From the NCBI GenBank assembly GCA_024516035.1, contig CM044959.1:10173665-10237664 (forward strand): 64,000 bases of DNA, read 5' to 3'. Positions 63,896 to 64,000 of this stretch are shown here, piece after piece. A program made the position numbers and the translations under genes. Each line of letters starts with the position of its first letter. The stretch's first letter is position 1. Origin of the DNA: Bactericera cockerelli (taxonomy: Eukaryota; Arthropoda; Insecta; Hemiptera; Triozidae). A model generated the notes under the pieces. The model did not search any database, was not told where the DNA came from, and worked only from the letters and a program-made list of their open reading frames with translations.

Positions 63896-64000
63896 GTGGT
63901 ATAGCGACTTTACATACTGATAATAAACAAACCTTTGTATACTTGAAGGCACGAATGACGACGGATAAAAAGTTAATAAAAAAGCAAACAAACCTACCTA

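Overview
The window is intron-rich, AT-rich animal DNA packed with SINEs and other transposable elements. Three pieces of host gene are visible. The main one is the C-terminal half of a laminin gamma-1 type chain. The second is a secreted glycine/histidine/serine/tyrosine-rich protein with the short signal-peptide exon and split layout common in insect cuticle-type genes. Together they point to an arthropod, most likely an insect. A hemipteran such as a psyllid is only a guess from overall style. No bacterial, organellar or free viral sequence was recognised.

Region by region: (1) 417-23503, + strand: fourteen laminin gamma exons whose phases all join into one frame of 816 codons plus stop. 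They cover the last LE (laminin EGF-like) modules, including the nidogen-binding loop, the whole coiled-coil arm and the C-terminal cysteine/glutamate tail. The 5' half of the gene lies left of the window. The introns hold tRNA-headed SINEs, 5S rRNA-headed SINEs, a rearranged BEL/Pao LTR element (about 14.1-17.9 kb) and a decayed RTE-type LINE (about 18.2-21.1 kb). (2) 23504 to about 25.2 kb: probable 3'UTR, carrying a pogo-like MITE. (3) 28332-35183, - strand: a three-exon gene for a 445-residue secreted Gly-rich protein, convergent with laminin; its 5.3 kb first intron holds a 5'-truncated reverse transcriptase copy with a zinc-finger/nuclease-like tail and a poly(A) tract. (4) 35-62 kb: no host gene recognised. 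It holds three different long inverted-repeat (foldback) structures at 36.36-38.71, 45.07-48.83 and 55.5-57.95 kb, the last built from 34-bp tandem repeats, plus many SINE copies. (5) 62983-63443, - strand: the terminal coding exon of an unrecognised protein that continues beyond the right edge.

The most unusual feature is in the laminin gene. Intron 8 begins with a minisatellite of about 50 copies of a 30-bp unit, each carrying a copy of the exon-end/5' splice site (GAG|GTATGT), interspersed with six decayed copies of the last 87 bp of the exon. Smaller duplications of exon ends, some with their donor sites, occur just downstream of exons 2, 6, 10 and 12, and a SINE target-site duplication copies the exon 9 donor. 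The same process, or the same tolerance, therefore seems to recur along this one gene. A second theme is SINE modularity: a 5S rRNA-headed SINE and a tRNA-like-headed SINE share the same body.
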